64,000 bases of DNA from NCBI RefSeq assembly GCF_022601715.1, contig NZ_JAKVIM010000007.1:1-64000 (forward strand). Direction: 5' to 3'. Shown piece by piece: positions 7,595 through 16,380 of this stretch. The notes under the pieces were generated by a model, which saw nothing but the letters and a program-made list of their open reading frames with translations, ran no database searches and was not told the origin of the DNA. Position 1 is the stretch's first letter. Each line of letters begins with the position of its first letter. The translations under genes were made by a program, and so were the position numbers. Source of the stretch: Acinetobacter zhairuonensis. Its GTDB lineage: Bacteria > Pseudomonadota > Gammaproteobacteria > Pseudomonadales > Moraxellaceae.

Positions 7595-9880
7595 TTAGTA
7601 ATACCAACCAAACAATTTAAACAAGTAAGGTACATAAGCAATAATCAGCATGGCAGGGAATAATACCAAGAGTGGCAGGATCCAGCGTTCATAGCGATAG
7701 TAAAAAGACGCATGTCGAACTTCTGCATCCGCTTCCGCGACTTCTGCATCGCCAATCGACTGACGTGCCAGCAAATGATTCAGTGCTACAGGTGGCGTCA
7801 CATACCCCAATTCAAAACCAATCAAGGTAATCATCCAGAAATGCACAGGATGAATGCCATACTGATAGGCAACAGGAGCAACCGTAGCTGAAATTAAGAT
7901 CACGGCACCAAACGGATCCATAATCATGCCAACCACAATCATCAGAACCACAATCATGCTAATAACCAAGTAGATGTTGGCAATATCCGTCGGGAACATA
8001 CTCATGACTTCAATCCGCTCAAGGAAGCCACCGACACTGACCGATAACGCCATGAGAATAACCAATGCCCCAATATGCCCAACCGTTTCACTGGTCGAAA
8101 TATGCAACGATTTCCAGAAACCCACTTGGCGCATCGGATCTAACTTTTCTGAATGCTGCACCGCATGATTGACAACAAGCTCACCTGCCGCTTGTGCCGG
8201 ATGAATCCCCTCTCGATATTCTGCGGTATTGGATAAATCAGCACCAGCCGTCACAGGTTGAGCCGAGGATGTATAACTTAAATCCAACGTTTCATCCCAA
8301 TGCCCGACAGCTTGAATCGGTGCAGGTTCATGGCGTAATTTATCGAACAACACCATAACCAACAGAATGATTGGCATCATCACCGGTGCAGTAAATTCAT
8401 TCAAATCTGTCGACAAGGCGTACTTATAAAACAGCCAGATCAACACAAAAATCATAATATAAGGCAGGACAGGTGCAAGCGCGCGGACAGATTTAGGTCC
8501 TGCAATATGCAATGGTGCGATACGGAATTTCTGCTCCGCAAGGAACAGCGATACCACTAAAAACAAGGTCGATGTCAACAAGAACGTATAACTGCCGTAT
8601 TGATAGAGCCAGTCTGTAGTCACTTCTTTATTCAGTGATGCCACCACCACAATCAATAAACATGGTCGTAATACCACGCCCAAAGAACCCGACATCGCTG
8701 TTGCTGCCAAAGCAAATTGACGGCGTCCTCCTGCATTCCAGACTTCTTTATAAATGATTGCTCCAGCCGCTATCACGAAAATCCCTGATGCACCGGTATA
8801 TGCAGTTGGTAATGCCGCCGCAATCAGAATTAACCAGGTTAAAGTTTCAGGTGCCAGATTCCATGGACGCAAAATATTCAGGAATAAATCCACAATTCGG
8901 GTTTGCTTTAATAACATCCCCGCCCAGATAAAGAGCGCAAGATTCAGGAAGATATTGGAGAACTCGACCAGTTGCCCCAAGTAAATCCCTTGTCCCATCG
9001 GGTAGTCCATAAAGAAGGTAAAGGCAACACCTGTAATCACCGCCATATAGGCATATAAAGGCACACTCAAAAATGCCATACCCAATCGCCCGCCGTCTTT
9101 GGTCGGCATAGGCTGTTTAACTAATTGAAACAGGCTAATCAAGGTCAGCAAGCCAAATAACGTAATCCACATCCAGTAAATACTGAACATTTCACTCGTC
9201 ATCGGTACACCCGAGTTTTGGACAGAATGATACTGGCTTAAACTGGAAGCCACCAAAAAGCCATTGGCTACCAACATAAACAGACTATATACCCGAAAAT
9301 CAATCTTGGTTGCAGGACTGCGTAAACCAATATGATGGGTTTTTAGGGTTGCGCTGATGGCTGCAAATACCACCATCAATACCAATAAAATGGCACGATT
9401 TTCACTCCCAAACTTAAACACCCCAAAGAAGGTGGTTTCCACAGTACGGTAGGTTCTTAAGGTTGGATGTGCCTGCATGTGTTGCATGGCTTTGTCGTAG
9501 AACTGATATTTTTCTTCACATAAATTTTGTGCTGCAAGAATTGAAGCCCTGACATCCGATTCTGAAGCTGTACCAAAAATATCGGCAAATTCATCTGCAG
9601 CATTAGTTTTCATTTGTGCTTGAACCAATGCATCCACATTCGGATGACGGTTACAATCGGGTTTGCTCGGTTCTGCTCTTAAGAAAGAATATTGCATGCC
9701 TTTGGCAGGGTCGCCATACAGGCTTTCCCCCATGCGCAATAATTGCCCATGAATCATTTCACCTGTGCCAATAATCAGTGTTAAAACCAGCAACACTAAA
9801 ATCACAAAGGCGGAGATCCATTCAGTCCAAATATATTTAAACAGGTCTAATCCAGACCGTTTCTGTCCTGCATCGTACAT
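7595..9880 (-). CDS. TRAP transporter fused small/large permease (DctQM type)
   Basis: 761 residues. The C-terminal half is a DctM/TRAP-T large permease with many helices (for example GLITWAG-type segments, PTAYTGASGIFVIAAGAIIYKE and the terminal VTPPVALNHLLA). The N-terminal region has a first helix (WISAFVILVLLVLTLIIG), a hydrophilic loop of about 130 residues with paired cysteines (CNRH, NLCEEKY) probably in the periplasm, then DctQ-like helices. TRAP systems use ion gradients to import organic acids together with a periplasmic receptor. No DctP-like receptor gene is nearby. I chose the ATG at 9880 because AGGA lies six bases before it; frames continue to 9952 without a better site. The substrate is unknown. 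Confidence 0.85.
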   Translation of the reverse strand: MYDAGQKRSGLDLFKYIWTEWISAFVILVLLVLTLIIGTGEMIHGQLLRMGESLYGDPAKGMQYSFLRAEPSKPDCNRHPNVDALVQAQMKTNAADEFADIFGTASESDVRASILAAQNLCEEKYQFYDKAMQHMQAHPTLRTYRTVETTFFGVFKFGSENRAILLVLMVVFAAISATLKTHHIGLRSPATKIDFRVYSLFMLVANGFLVASSLSQYHSVQNSGVPMTSEMFSIYWMWITLFGLLTLISLFQLVKQPMPTKDGGRLGMAFLSVPLYAYMAVITGVAFTFFMDYPMGQGIYLGQLVEFSNIFLNLALFIWAGMLLKQTRIVDLFLNILRPWNLAPETLTWLILIAAALPTAYTGASGIFVIAAGAIIYKEVWNAGGRRQFALAATAMSGSLGVVLRPCLLIVVVASLNKEVTTDWLYQYGSYTFLLTSTLFLVVSLFLAEQKFRIAPLHIAGPKSVRALAPVLPYIMIFVLIWLFYKYALSTDLNEFTAPVMMPIILLVMVLFDKLRHEPAPIQAVGHWDETLDLSYTSSAQPVTAGADLSNTAEYREGIHPAQAAGELVVNHAVQHSEKLDPMRQVGFWKSLHISTSETVGHIGALVILMALSVSVGGFLERIEVMSMFPTDIANIYLVISMIVVLMIVVGMIMDPFGAVILISATVAPVAYQYGIHPVHFWMITLIGFELGYVTPPVALNHLLARQSIGDAEVAEADAEVRHASFYYRYERWILPLLVLFPAMLIIAYVPYLFKLFGWYY

Positions 9881-10043
9881 ATGCGTTCCTGTTTTTATTT
9901 TACTCATCATCAATGATGATGTAGACATCCTTTCTGCACAGAACATCTCCATATTCTGTTGCTATCTTTATTTTTCAACTTCACTCTGCATGACTTTCAG
10001 ACTGAAAAAAATGACCGCTTTTGTTTTCTTTCTGCTTAAAATG

Positions 10044-10625
10044 TCAACTGTTTGGCTTTAACACCCTTAAATGAAAAGGAAAATATACTGCGGCTAACAG
10101 CATGCCCCAAATCGCACCCAACAAATGTGCTTCGACCAAAACAGGGCTACCAATCAATTCTGCAGTGCTGGTGTTGCCCATGGTATTTTCCCAAATCAAC
10201 TTTAATACAATCAGTCCCAACACGCCTGCCGCAAATTTACGTTCATGGACATAACTGAGATGAACCAATGCCACTGCAACATAAGCACCATGCAATACAC
10301 CTGAAAGTCCTGCATAGGCTTCAATATCAGGAAAACCATAATAAAAACTCAGACTAATACAGACAGGAAGCAAGAGCAGCAATGCTGCAAATTTCCACAC
10401 GCGTACATGCGGAAAAATAAAAGGTAAACAGGCAAAGGCCAGCATATTGAGCAAGTAGTGAACCCATCCCACATGAACCCAATGTGCAGTCCAAAGGCGC
10501 CAGAATTGTGCCAACAGATCTGGACGCCAATAAATAAAATAGTCTGCAAAAATCTGTAGGCAGGCAGAGATTGAAGCAACCCCTGCTATAAATGCCACTT
10601 TTCGAGCAACGTATGGATCAATCAT
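10044..10625 (-). CDS. rrtA: Rhombosortase (rhomboid-family intramembrane serine protease)
   Basis: 193 residues with about six transmembrane helices. Rhomboid features are visible: HWVHVGWVHYLLNML with the loop-helix Asn (about residue 60), the nucleophile motif GLSGVLHG (Ser108) and a catalytic His167 in EAHLLGAIWG. The short length and GLSGVLHG form are those of rhombosortases, which cleave proteins carrying a GlyGly-CTERM tail. The second ATG (10625) has AAGGAG six bases upstream, while the ATG at 10631 abuts that Shine-Dalgarno, so 10625 is preferred. It lies 61 bases after the lipoprotein gene and before the TRAP permease. No GlyGly-CTERM substrate is encoded in the window. Confidence 0.85.
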   Translation of the reverse strand: MIDPYVARKVAFIAGVASISACLQIFADYFIYWRPDLLAQFWRLWTAHWVHVGWVHYLLNMLAFACLPFIFPHVRVWKFAALLLLLPVCISLSFYYGFPDIEAYAGLSGVLHGAYVAVALVHLSYVHERKFAAGVLGLIVLKLIWENTMGNTSTAELIGSPVLVEAHLLGAIWGMLLAAVYFPFHLRVLKPNS

Positions 10626-10685
10626 CAGCATCTCCTTCTACATCAGCAGCGATTCCTTTGCCTCTATTCGCAGGCTCGACCTTGG

Positions 10686-11750
10686 CTATTGTTTGGTACT
10701 ACTGACCGTATCTTCCGTTCCATCAAATAGATCATCCAAGCCTGTACTGTCGTCCTGCTCATCCCAGAATTGGAGCATCCCCCCATCACCTGTACGTTTG
10801 CCCGTATGTTCTGTCCAGTAACGATCAGAGATCCCTTGCACCATACTGGCAGCCATACTATCAATCAGCTTAAACTGAGGATTCACTGGTTTTTCATCAG
10901 AACGTGCAGCAGCAAACTGCTTTAAGGCATCACGAATTTTGGCATCATCGCCACTGGCTTGCGCAGCAACCGCATATAAGGCATGTGGTAAGCGTACCCC
11001 TTTTTGTTCGCCAATTTGCATTGATTGTTTAAGGGTTTGGTATGGATCTGGTTTACCATCCCCCGCGCCTGGCAGTAATGTCCAGATTGCTGCACGAGTC
11101 GCCTCTGGCGCGCCCCAGAACTTTTCATTGTTCAAGCAGACCATCCCGCGCTCTACTATCGCAGCGATGTCTTTCGGTACATTGACTGCACCCCCTGAGT
11201 TAATGTCATTGGTCATGGCTTGTAAGCCACTGAGCATGCCCAGTAAATACACAGTCTGATCAATGTCACTTTTCATTTTCGGGCAACTTTCACCCAAAGC
11301 TTGCTGGTATTTGGCTTGCCAACGCTTCTCTAACAGTTGATAACCCGCATACTGACGCTGTGCCGCTACTGCTGACCAACGCTTTTGTTCAATTCGTGCA
11401 TCCTGAGCTTCTGTAACTTGCCCCGATTTGGATGCACGTAAATAGCGTAGCTCAGCATCCAAAGCATGATTTTCAGCGCATGTTCCTGCAGCGGAATACA
11501 GTAAAATGGCAATACGGGTCGGGTCTGCGCCCATATCTTGGGTCGACATGATGGCTGGGGTTAAGGCAGTACCTGAGTTGCATACCATATCCGCATCATC
11601 CATGGCTAAAATGGGTGGTACAATATGTTTTTCACTAAATCCTAAAGCGACATTCGCACCTGATTTCACCACATGCGAACACCCTGTAAATACTGTTGTT
11701 GTAATCATTAAAATCGCCATACCTTGGCAAATTTTCTGGACTTGCGACAT
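10686..11750 (-). CDS. Putative lipoprotein, possibly a TatT-like TRAP partner
   Basis: 354 residues starting with a signal peptide whose lipobox is VFTGC (Cys24; Phe at -3 is unusual). The mature part is mostly helical, with segments such as LDAELRYLRASKSGQ and IEQKRWSAVAAQRQYAGYQLLEKRW, and several cysteines (NSGTALTP preceded by CN, GTCAEN, ESCP, MVCLN) that could form disulfides. It is followed by rhombosortase and a TRAP permease on the same strand. TRAP-associated lipoproteins of the TatT type are helical repeat proteins, so a role with the TRAP permease is a guess from context; I cannot confirm the family. The C-terminus is acidic (DDSTGLDDLFDGTED). Confidence 0.7.
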   Translation of the reverse strand: MSQVQKICQGMAILMITTTVFTGCSHVVKSGANVALGFSEKHIVPPILAMDDADMVCNSGTALTPAIMSTQDMGADPTRIAILLYSAAGTCAENHALDAELRYLRASKSGQVTEAQDARIEQKRWSAVAAQRQYAGYQLLEKRWQAKYQQALGESCPKMKSDIDQTVYLLGMLSGLQAMTNDINSGGAVNVPKDIAAIVERGMVCLNNEKFWGAPEATRAAIWTLLPGAGDGKPDPYQTLKQSMQIGEQKGVRLPHALYAVAAQASGDDAKIRDALKQFAAARSDEKPVNPQFKLIDSMAASMVQGISDRYWTEHTGKRTGDGGMLQFWDEQDDSTGLDDLFDGTEDTVSSTKQ

Positions 11751-11908
11751 CTTCCTGTCCTCTATATTTTTTGTTTGTGTCCTTCGCAGTAAACATAGCA
11801 GAAGCGAATTTTCAAGAAAAGAGTATTTACTCTAATTCAAAGCATTACTTTGCCATGAAAAATAAAGAGAAAAATTGACTGTAGAAGCAGAATTCTTAAA
11901 TTTTAGGC

Positions 11909-11946
11909 AAAAAAAAGTAGCATTGCGACGGTTCAGCACATGCTAC
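11909..11946 (-). terminator. Rho-independent terminator of the 33-residue gene
   Basis: On the minus strand a seven-pair stem GTAGCAT/ATGCTAC with a 16-base loop is followed by eight T residues. It lies 25 bases after the stop of the small membrane-protein gene at 11972-12073, with no other gene between, so it marks the end of that short transcript. Confidence 0.75.
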
Positions 11947-11971
11947 CTATTAAATGAACGCCCAGAGGGCT

Positions 11972-12073
11972 TTATGTTCGTGTAAATCGATCCTTCAGCA
12001 CCGTTCCTAATCGTCCTATAACAATTGCCAAAACAATCGCTACCATCAGAAACATCCACGTGGGAAAAATCAT
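11972..12073 (-). CDS. Small single-pass membrane protein (33 residues)
   Basis: Reading the minus strand from ATG at 12073 gives 33 residues: MIFPTWMFLMVAIVLAIV, then IGRLGTVLKDRFTRT. A hydrophobic helix (about 5-19) is followed by a positively charged tail (K27, R29, R32), which by the positive-inside rule should face the cytoplasm. A strong Shine-Dalgarno AGGAG sits exactly six bases before the ATG, and a T-rich terminator follows the stop. These flanks make a real gene likely despite the size. It fills most of the long gap between the lipoprotein and the ygfX-like gene. No family recognised. Confidence 0.65.
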   Translation of the reverse strand: MIFPTWMFLMVAIVLAIVIGRLGTVLKDRFTRT

Positions 12074-12268
12074 ACTGATCTCCTCGTCTGCTGTTTGGTG
12101 GTTTTAATGTACAAAGAAAATGCAGTTGGAATCGCTAAAATTGTCTAACAATTTATACTTTTTGCCAATTTATTGAGTTTCTGTCTGACAGGAGCAAGCT
12201 GAAATATATATAATATTTTGATTTTTATAATTTTAATAAAAATAGATATACCATCAGGTGTCTGACAA
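12074..12268. other. Intergenic region upstream of the 33-residue gene
   Basis: About 195 bases without a further gene. On the minus strand a possible promoter TTGGCA-17 nt-GACAAT lies about 75 bases before the small gene's ATG; the -10 is weak. The AT-rich part near 12200-12250 shows nothing I can name. Confidence 0.35.
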
Positions 12269-12658
12269 TTAGAGCATTTTTGCCAATAATTTAAGTCTTT
12301 TCCAATCTGCCAAGGTCAGTTGGTCGTACCAAATCACATAGCTACAGCGTTGTTGCTGCTGGAAATAAAGTACGATATACCAGTGATGATCCACCACGCG
12401 TTGTAGTTGCATGCGTGTCACTTGTTGATCAGTGATGGCAACCGACCATTCGTGTAAGGAGAAAGGCTCAAAATAATATAGAGGTGTTTGTTGAAGCTGC
12501 AACCAAAATGAGAGCAATACAATAACTAGAGCGATACAGGCCAACCAAAGTGGCAATAAGATGAAAACTAAACTGAGAATGAGGATAAGAATGCAGATTT
12601 GAAACACAATCGCCACGCGACTGCGTTTCAAATAATAGGCTGTATTAGCCATGAACAT
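12269..12658 (-). CDS. YgfX/CptA-like inner-membrane protein
   Basis: 129 residues with two adjacent transmembrane helices (about 16-34 and 36-53), then a soluble domain ending in WYDQLTLADWKRLKLLAKML. Position directly after sdhE, with overlapping reading frames, and the two-helix plus soluble layout match the YgfX (CptA) family. In E. coli YgfX was reported as a membrane toxin affecting FtsZ/MreB and paired with YgfY (SdhE); that toxin role is debated. The start may be the ATG at 12658 or 12652, both inside the end of sdhE, implying translational coupling. The assignment relies partly on context. Confidence 0.7.
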   Translation of the reverse strand: MFMANTAYYLKRSRVAIVFQICILILILSLVFILLPLWLACIALVIVLLSFWLQLQQTPLYYFEPFSLHEWSVAITDQQVTRMQLQRVVDHHWYIVLYFQQQQRCSYVIWYDQLTLADWKRLKLLAKML

Positions 12659-12902
12659 AATGCTTTAATTTAAGAATAAACGTCTTGATCTCAGCGCGAG
12701 GCGGTTCACCCACTTCCATAAACCAATCCAGTAAATCTGGATCTTCTTGATCGACCAATTCAGCAAATAAAGCCTTTTCTTCAGGAGAAGCATTTAAATA
12801 ATAATTGCGAACATATGGGTCAAAATACACATCAATTTCTTTTAATCCACGACGTGCACGGTAAATCACTTTGCGTTCTTCAAGCGTCATTTCTTCGCTC
12901 AT
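12645..12902 (-). CDS. sdhE: SdhE, flavinylation factor for succinate dehydrogenase
   Basis: 85-residue SdhE/YgfY (CptB) family protein. It binds the flavoprotein SdhA and promotes covalent FAD attachment. The conserved RGxxExD motif is present as RRGLKEID (R18, G19, E22), followed by YFDPYVRNYY and the family's acidic C-terminal half DQEDPDLLDWFMEVGEPP. Length matches E. coli. It overlaps the ygfX-like gene by 14 bases. A dual antitoxin name (CptB) exists in the literature, but the flavinylation role is well established. Confidence 0.93.
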   Translation of the reverse strand: MSEEMTLEERKVIYRARRGLKEIDVYFDPYVRNYYLNASPEEKALFAELVDQEDPDLLDWFMEVGEPPRAEIKTFILKLKHYVHG

Positions 12903-13089
12903 TATATTCCCCTAGACCGAACAGAATTGCCCTAGTTTAACCGAATCATTTAGCCAATTTCGAGCACATTTCCACTGAATGACCAAATCTACCATTTTTA
13001 TTATGGAATTGAGCATTGCTCATATTGCCCAACTCCCAGCAGATCTTTTAACTTCGTATCCACAATTATAATTCAAGGACTTCAACATC

Positions 13090-14262
13090 ATGCAATCTGG
13101 TGCTATTCGCCCACTCGACCCGATGCTACCACGCCAACTGTTCACTGAAGAACATGAAGCATTTCGTGAAACTGTACGTAAATTTTATACACAGGAAGTG
13201 ATTCCCAATACTGAAAAATATGAGCAACAACAACATGTTGATCGTGATTTGTGGAACAAGGCGGGTGAACTCGGTTTACTCTGCGCCACCATGCCCGAAA
13301 TCTATGGCGGTTCAGGGGTCGATCGTCTCTACAGTATGATTCTGATTGAAGAGCAAGCCTATGCCATGGACTCCGCAACTGGCTTCTCCCTGCATTCCGA
13401 CATAGTCGCCAACTACATCTTAAATTTTGGCAATGAAGAACAAAAGCAGTGCTGGCTTCCCAAAATGGCGACGGGTGAAACTGTGACAGCGATTGCCATG
13501 ACAGAACCGGGGACAGGCTCAGATTTGCAAGCGGTAAAAACCACAGCAGTCTTAGATGGTGATGAATATGTGATTAATGGCTCCAAGATTTTTATTACCA
13601 ATGGCTACCTGTGTGATATGGCTATCGTGGTGTGTAAAACAGGTCATGGTGACAAAGGTTCAGCAAATCTGTCTCTAATCATGGTTGAAGCAGATCGAGC
13701 TGGGTTTAGCAAAGGCAAACCCCTGCATAAAATTGGCATGAAAGGTCAGGATACCTGCGAGTTATTCTTTGATGATGTCCGTGTACCTCAGCACAACTTA
13801 CTGGGCGCTGAAGGCATGGGCTTTATGATGCTGATGAAGGAACTGGCATGGGAGCGTATGCTGGTGGCAATTATCTGTCAGGCAGGTGCAGAAGCTGCTT
13901 TTGCGCATACTGTGCAATACACCAAGCAGCGTAACGCATTTGGCAAACCTATCGCTTTTTTTCAGAATACCCGCTTTAAATTAGCGGAGCTGCGTACCGA
14001 AATAGATTTTTGTCGCACTTACCTTGATCGTTGTATGCAGCTACAACTACAGGGTCAACTCAGTGATGCTGCTGCGGCTGCAGCAAAATACAAGATTTCA
14101 GAGATGTACTCCAAAGTGGTGGATGAATGTTTACAACTACATGGTGGATACGGTTACATGCTGGAATACCCGATTGCACGTGCCTATATCGATCATCGTG
14201 CCAATCGAATCTATGCAGGGACCAATGAAATTATGAAAGAACTCATCTCACGAACCCTATAA
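13090..14262 (+). CDS. Acyl-CoA dehydrogenase
   Basis: 390-residue FAD enzyme that introduces the 2,3 double bond in acyl-CoA thioesters. N-terminal helical domain with GELGLLCATMPEIYGGSGVD, flavin-binding segment AIAMTEPGTGSDLQAVKTTA, and C-terminal domain with RNAFGKPIAFFQNTRFKLAE and QLHGGYGYMLEYPIARAYID. The usual catalytic Glu position of medium-chain enzymes (IYEGT) is Ala here (IYAGTNEI), and a Glu is found at residue 255 (LAWERML), the position used by long-chain and isovaleryl-CoA dehydrogenases. Chain-length preference is thus likely long or branched, by inference. A single gene with a bidirectional terminator shared with the AlmA-like gene. Confidence 0.93.
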   Translation: MQSGAIRPLDPMLPRQLFTEEHEAFRETVRKFYTQEVIPNTEKYEQQQHVDRDLWNKAGELGLLCATMPEIYGGSGVDRLYSMILIEEQAYAMDSATGFSLHSDIVANYILNFGNEEQKQCWLPKMATGETVTAIAMTEPGTGSDLQAVKTTAVLDGDEYVINGSKIFITNGYLCDMAIVVCKTGHGDKGSANLSLIMVEADRAGFSKGKPLHKIGMKGQDTCELFFDDVRVPQHNLLGAEGMGFMMLMKELAWERMLVAIICQAGAEAAFAHTVQYTKQRNAFGKPIAFFQNTRFKLAELRTEIDFCRTYLDRCMQLQLQGQLSDAAAAAAKYKISEMYSKVVDECLQLHGGYGYMLEYPIARAYIDHRANRIYAGTNEIMKELISRTL

Positions 14263-14275
14263 AAATTGACCTAAT

Positions 14276-14300
14276 AAAAAGGAGCTACACGCTCCTTTTT
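14276..14300. terminator. Bidirectional terminator between convergent genes
   Basis: AAAAAGGAGC-TACAC-GCTCCTTTTT: a GGAGC/GCTCC stem flanked by A and T runs, so it works on both strands for the acyl-CoA dehydrogenase and the monooxygenase. Confidence 0.85.
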
Positions 14301-14310
14301 ATGCCTAAGA

Positions 14311-15801
14311 TTATGACACCAATTTAGGTTTACGTTGCGCATGCGGATGCGCTTTTTGGAATTTTAAGACTGCATCTTCAAAACTCGCATGTTTTAAGGT
14401 TTTACGATCTGCCAAATAATTATTGGTCACTTTCCATGGCGCATGTTTGCCTTGTTTAGGCATCACATTGGCTGCACGGGCAATATATCCCGAAGTCAGA
14501 CTCCCCATCACCGTGTCTTCAAGTAATTCAGTCTGATCTCCCTGAGGAATCACCTGTACATAGCCTTTTTGATCCATATAGTTAATCAAACGACAGATAT
14601 AATCTGCAGCAATATCAACTTTCAAAGTCCACGAGGCATTGATATAACCAATGATCATTGCCATATTCGGGACATCACTGACCATGACACCTTGGTAAAG
14701 CATATGCTTCGAAGTATCAATCGGTTGACCATCCAACGACACCTTCATCCCTCCAAGAATTTGAATGTCCAAGCCAGTCGCCGACACAATAATATCTGCA
14801 TCCAAATGTTTACCAGACCTGAGTAATACCCCTGTTTCAGTAAACTTTTCAATTAAATCTGTTTCAACACTCGCTTGCCCTGAACGTAAAATTTTAAATA
14901 GGTCACCATCGGGAACCACACACAAACGCTGATCCCACGGATTATAGCTCGGGGTAAAGTGTTTCATATCCACCTTACCCTTAAGCTGCATTTCAATCGA
15001 CTTCAATAAAAATTTGCGCAGTAATTTTGGCTGCTTTTGTGCAAGGGCATAAATCCCACGTTGCATGCCAATATTACGGGCTCGGGTCAGTTTATAAGCG
15101 ACATCTTCAGGTAAATATTTACGCATTTTATCGTAAACAAAATCTACAGAAGGCACAGACGCAATATACGTTGGCGAACGTTGTAGCATAGTCACATGTG
15201 CAGCACCACCCTTCGCCATCGCAGGTACCAAGGTAATGGCTGTTGCGCCACTGCCAATAATTAAGACTTTCTTGCCACGATAATCTAATTTTTCAGGCCA
15301 ATGCTGTGGATGAATAAACTCACCCTTAAATTCGGGTAGATTTTGAAATATAGGTTGATAGCCATGCTCATAGTTATAGTACCCCGTGCAGCCTAAAATA
15401 AAATTAGCCACCCAAGTTTGTTTCTTTTTGTTATGGTTTTCAATTTCAACCACCCATTTCTGAATTTCAGTATCGTAATTGACTGAAATGACATTATGTT
15501 GAAAGTGAATTTTAGATGAGATATTAAACTCTTCCACTACCTCAGACAAATAGCCTTTAATTGCAGCACCGTCAGCTAAAACACTGGATTGCTGCCAAGG
15601 CTTAAAATTATAGCCAAAAGTCGACATATCCGAATCAGAACGAATACCAGGATATTTGAATAAATCCCATGTACCCCCAATACTCTCGCGACGTTCAATA
15701 ATCTCATAAGAACGATGAGGATTGTTTTTGGATAAATGTACCGCTAGACCAATACCAGAAATGCCAGCACCCACAATCAAAATATCAATTTGCTTTTCCA
15801 T
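14311..15801 (-). CDS. almA: Flavin-binding monooxygenase, AlmA-like
   Basis: 496 residues. Class B flavoprotein monooxygenase: FAD Rossmann motif GAGISG (11-16), second nucleotide-binding motif GSGATA (183-188) for NADPH, and the Baeyer-Villiger/FMO fingerprint FxGxxxHxxxWP as FKGEFIHPQHWP (158-169). The block KYPGIRSDSDMSTFGYNF is characteristic of the subgroup that includes AlmA, implicated in long-chain alkane use in Acinetobacter, and mycobacterial EthA. The AlmA name rests on my recollection of that family; the reaction on alkanes versus ketones is not resolved by sequence. Alone on its transcript, with no regulator next to it. Confidence 0.8.
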   Translation of the reverse strand: MEKQIDILIVGAGISGIGLAVHLSKNNPHRSYEIIERRESIGGTWDLFKYPGIRSDSDMSTFGYNFKPWQQSSVLADGAAIKGYLSEVVEEFNISSKIHFQHNVISVNYDTEIQKWVVEIENHNKKKQTWVANFILGCTGYYNYEHGYQPIFQNLPEFKGEFIHPQHWPEKLDYRGKKVLIIGSGATAITLVPAMAKGGAAHVTMLQRSPTYIASVPSVDFVYDKMRKYLPEDVAYKLTRARNIGMQRGIYALAQKQPKLLRKFLLKSIEMQLKGKVDMKHFTPSYNPWDQRLCVVPDGDLFKILRSGQASVETDLIEKFTETGVLLRSGKHLDADIIVSATGLDIQILGGMKVSLDGQPIDTSKHMLYQGVMVSDVPNMAMIIGYINASWTLKVDIAADYICRLINYMDQKGYVQVIPQGDQTELLEDTVMGSLTSGYIARAANVMPKQGKHAPWKVTNNYLADRKTLKHASFEDAVLKFQKAHPHAQRKPKLVS

Positions 15802-15939
15802 GTTGTTTTTATAACCTTACTGATAATACATTTTTATTAAAGCACAAATCTGACAATGATCAATGTCAAGTTGATTTAAAACCGCTATTAAAACGTATCA
15901 TTTCGGGACATCCTGAAATTTTGTCTAACAACAGGCATT

Positions 15940-15972
15940 AAAAAAGGTCGGTTAAAAACCGACCTTTTTTAA
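15940..15972. terminator. Terminator after rplQ
   Basis: Perfect inverted repeat AAAAAAGGTCGGTT/AACCGACCTTTTTT with a three-base loop. On the minus strand it ends the whole alpha operon transcript, 25 bases after the rplQ stop. It would also act on plus. Confidence 0.93.
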
Positions 15973-15996
15973 GAACAACTGAATAGCTCTACGAAA

Positions 15997-16362
15997 TTAT
16001 TTAACTTCGCGATCTACTAGTTCAACGTAAGCCATCGGTGCAGCATCACCCGCACGGAAGCCCGCTTTAAGAACACGTAGATAACCGCCGTTACGTTCTT
16101 TGTAACGAGGGCCAAGAACGGTAAATAATTTACCAACAGTTGCTGCTGAACGAGTACGAGCAAACGCTAAACGACGGTTTGCAACAGTATCGTTTTTAGC
16201 TAAAGTGATTAAAGGCTCAGCAACGCGACGTAATTCTTTAGCTTTAGGAACAGTAGTTTTAATTAACTCGTGTTCGAACAAAGAATTAGCCAAGTTTTGG
16301 AACATCGCTTTACGATGACTGCTTGTACGGCCTAATTTCACACCACTATTACGATGACGCAT
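15997..16362 (-). CDS. rplQ: 50S ribosomal protein L17
   Basis: 121 residues. Begins [20 protein letters not shown], the diagnostic L17 N-terminus. It lacks long extensions (the E. coli protein is 127 residues). L17 lies near the peptide exit tunnel of the large subunit. It is the last gene of the alpha operon, 18 bases after rpoA, and is followed by a strong terminator. Confidence 0.98.
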   Translation of the reverse strand: MRHRNSGVKLGRTSSHRKAMFQNLANSLFEHELIKTTVPKAKELRRVAEPLITLAKNDTVANRRLAFARTRSAATVGKLFTVLGPRYKERNGGYLRVLKAGFRAGDAAPMAYVELVDREVK

Positions 16363-16380
16363 GGTGATAGTCCTACTAAA

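Noticed and set aside
9765..10061. Plus-strand frame over the TRAP start region
   Set aside because: Antisense to the TRAP permease N-terminus with unlikely composition.
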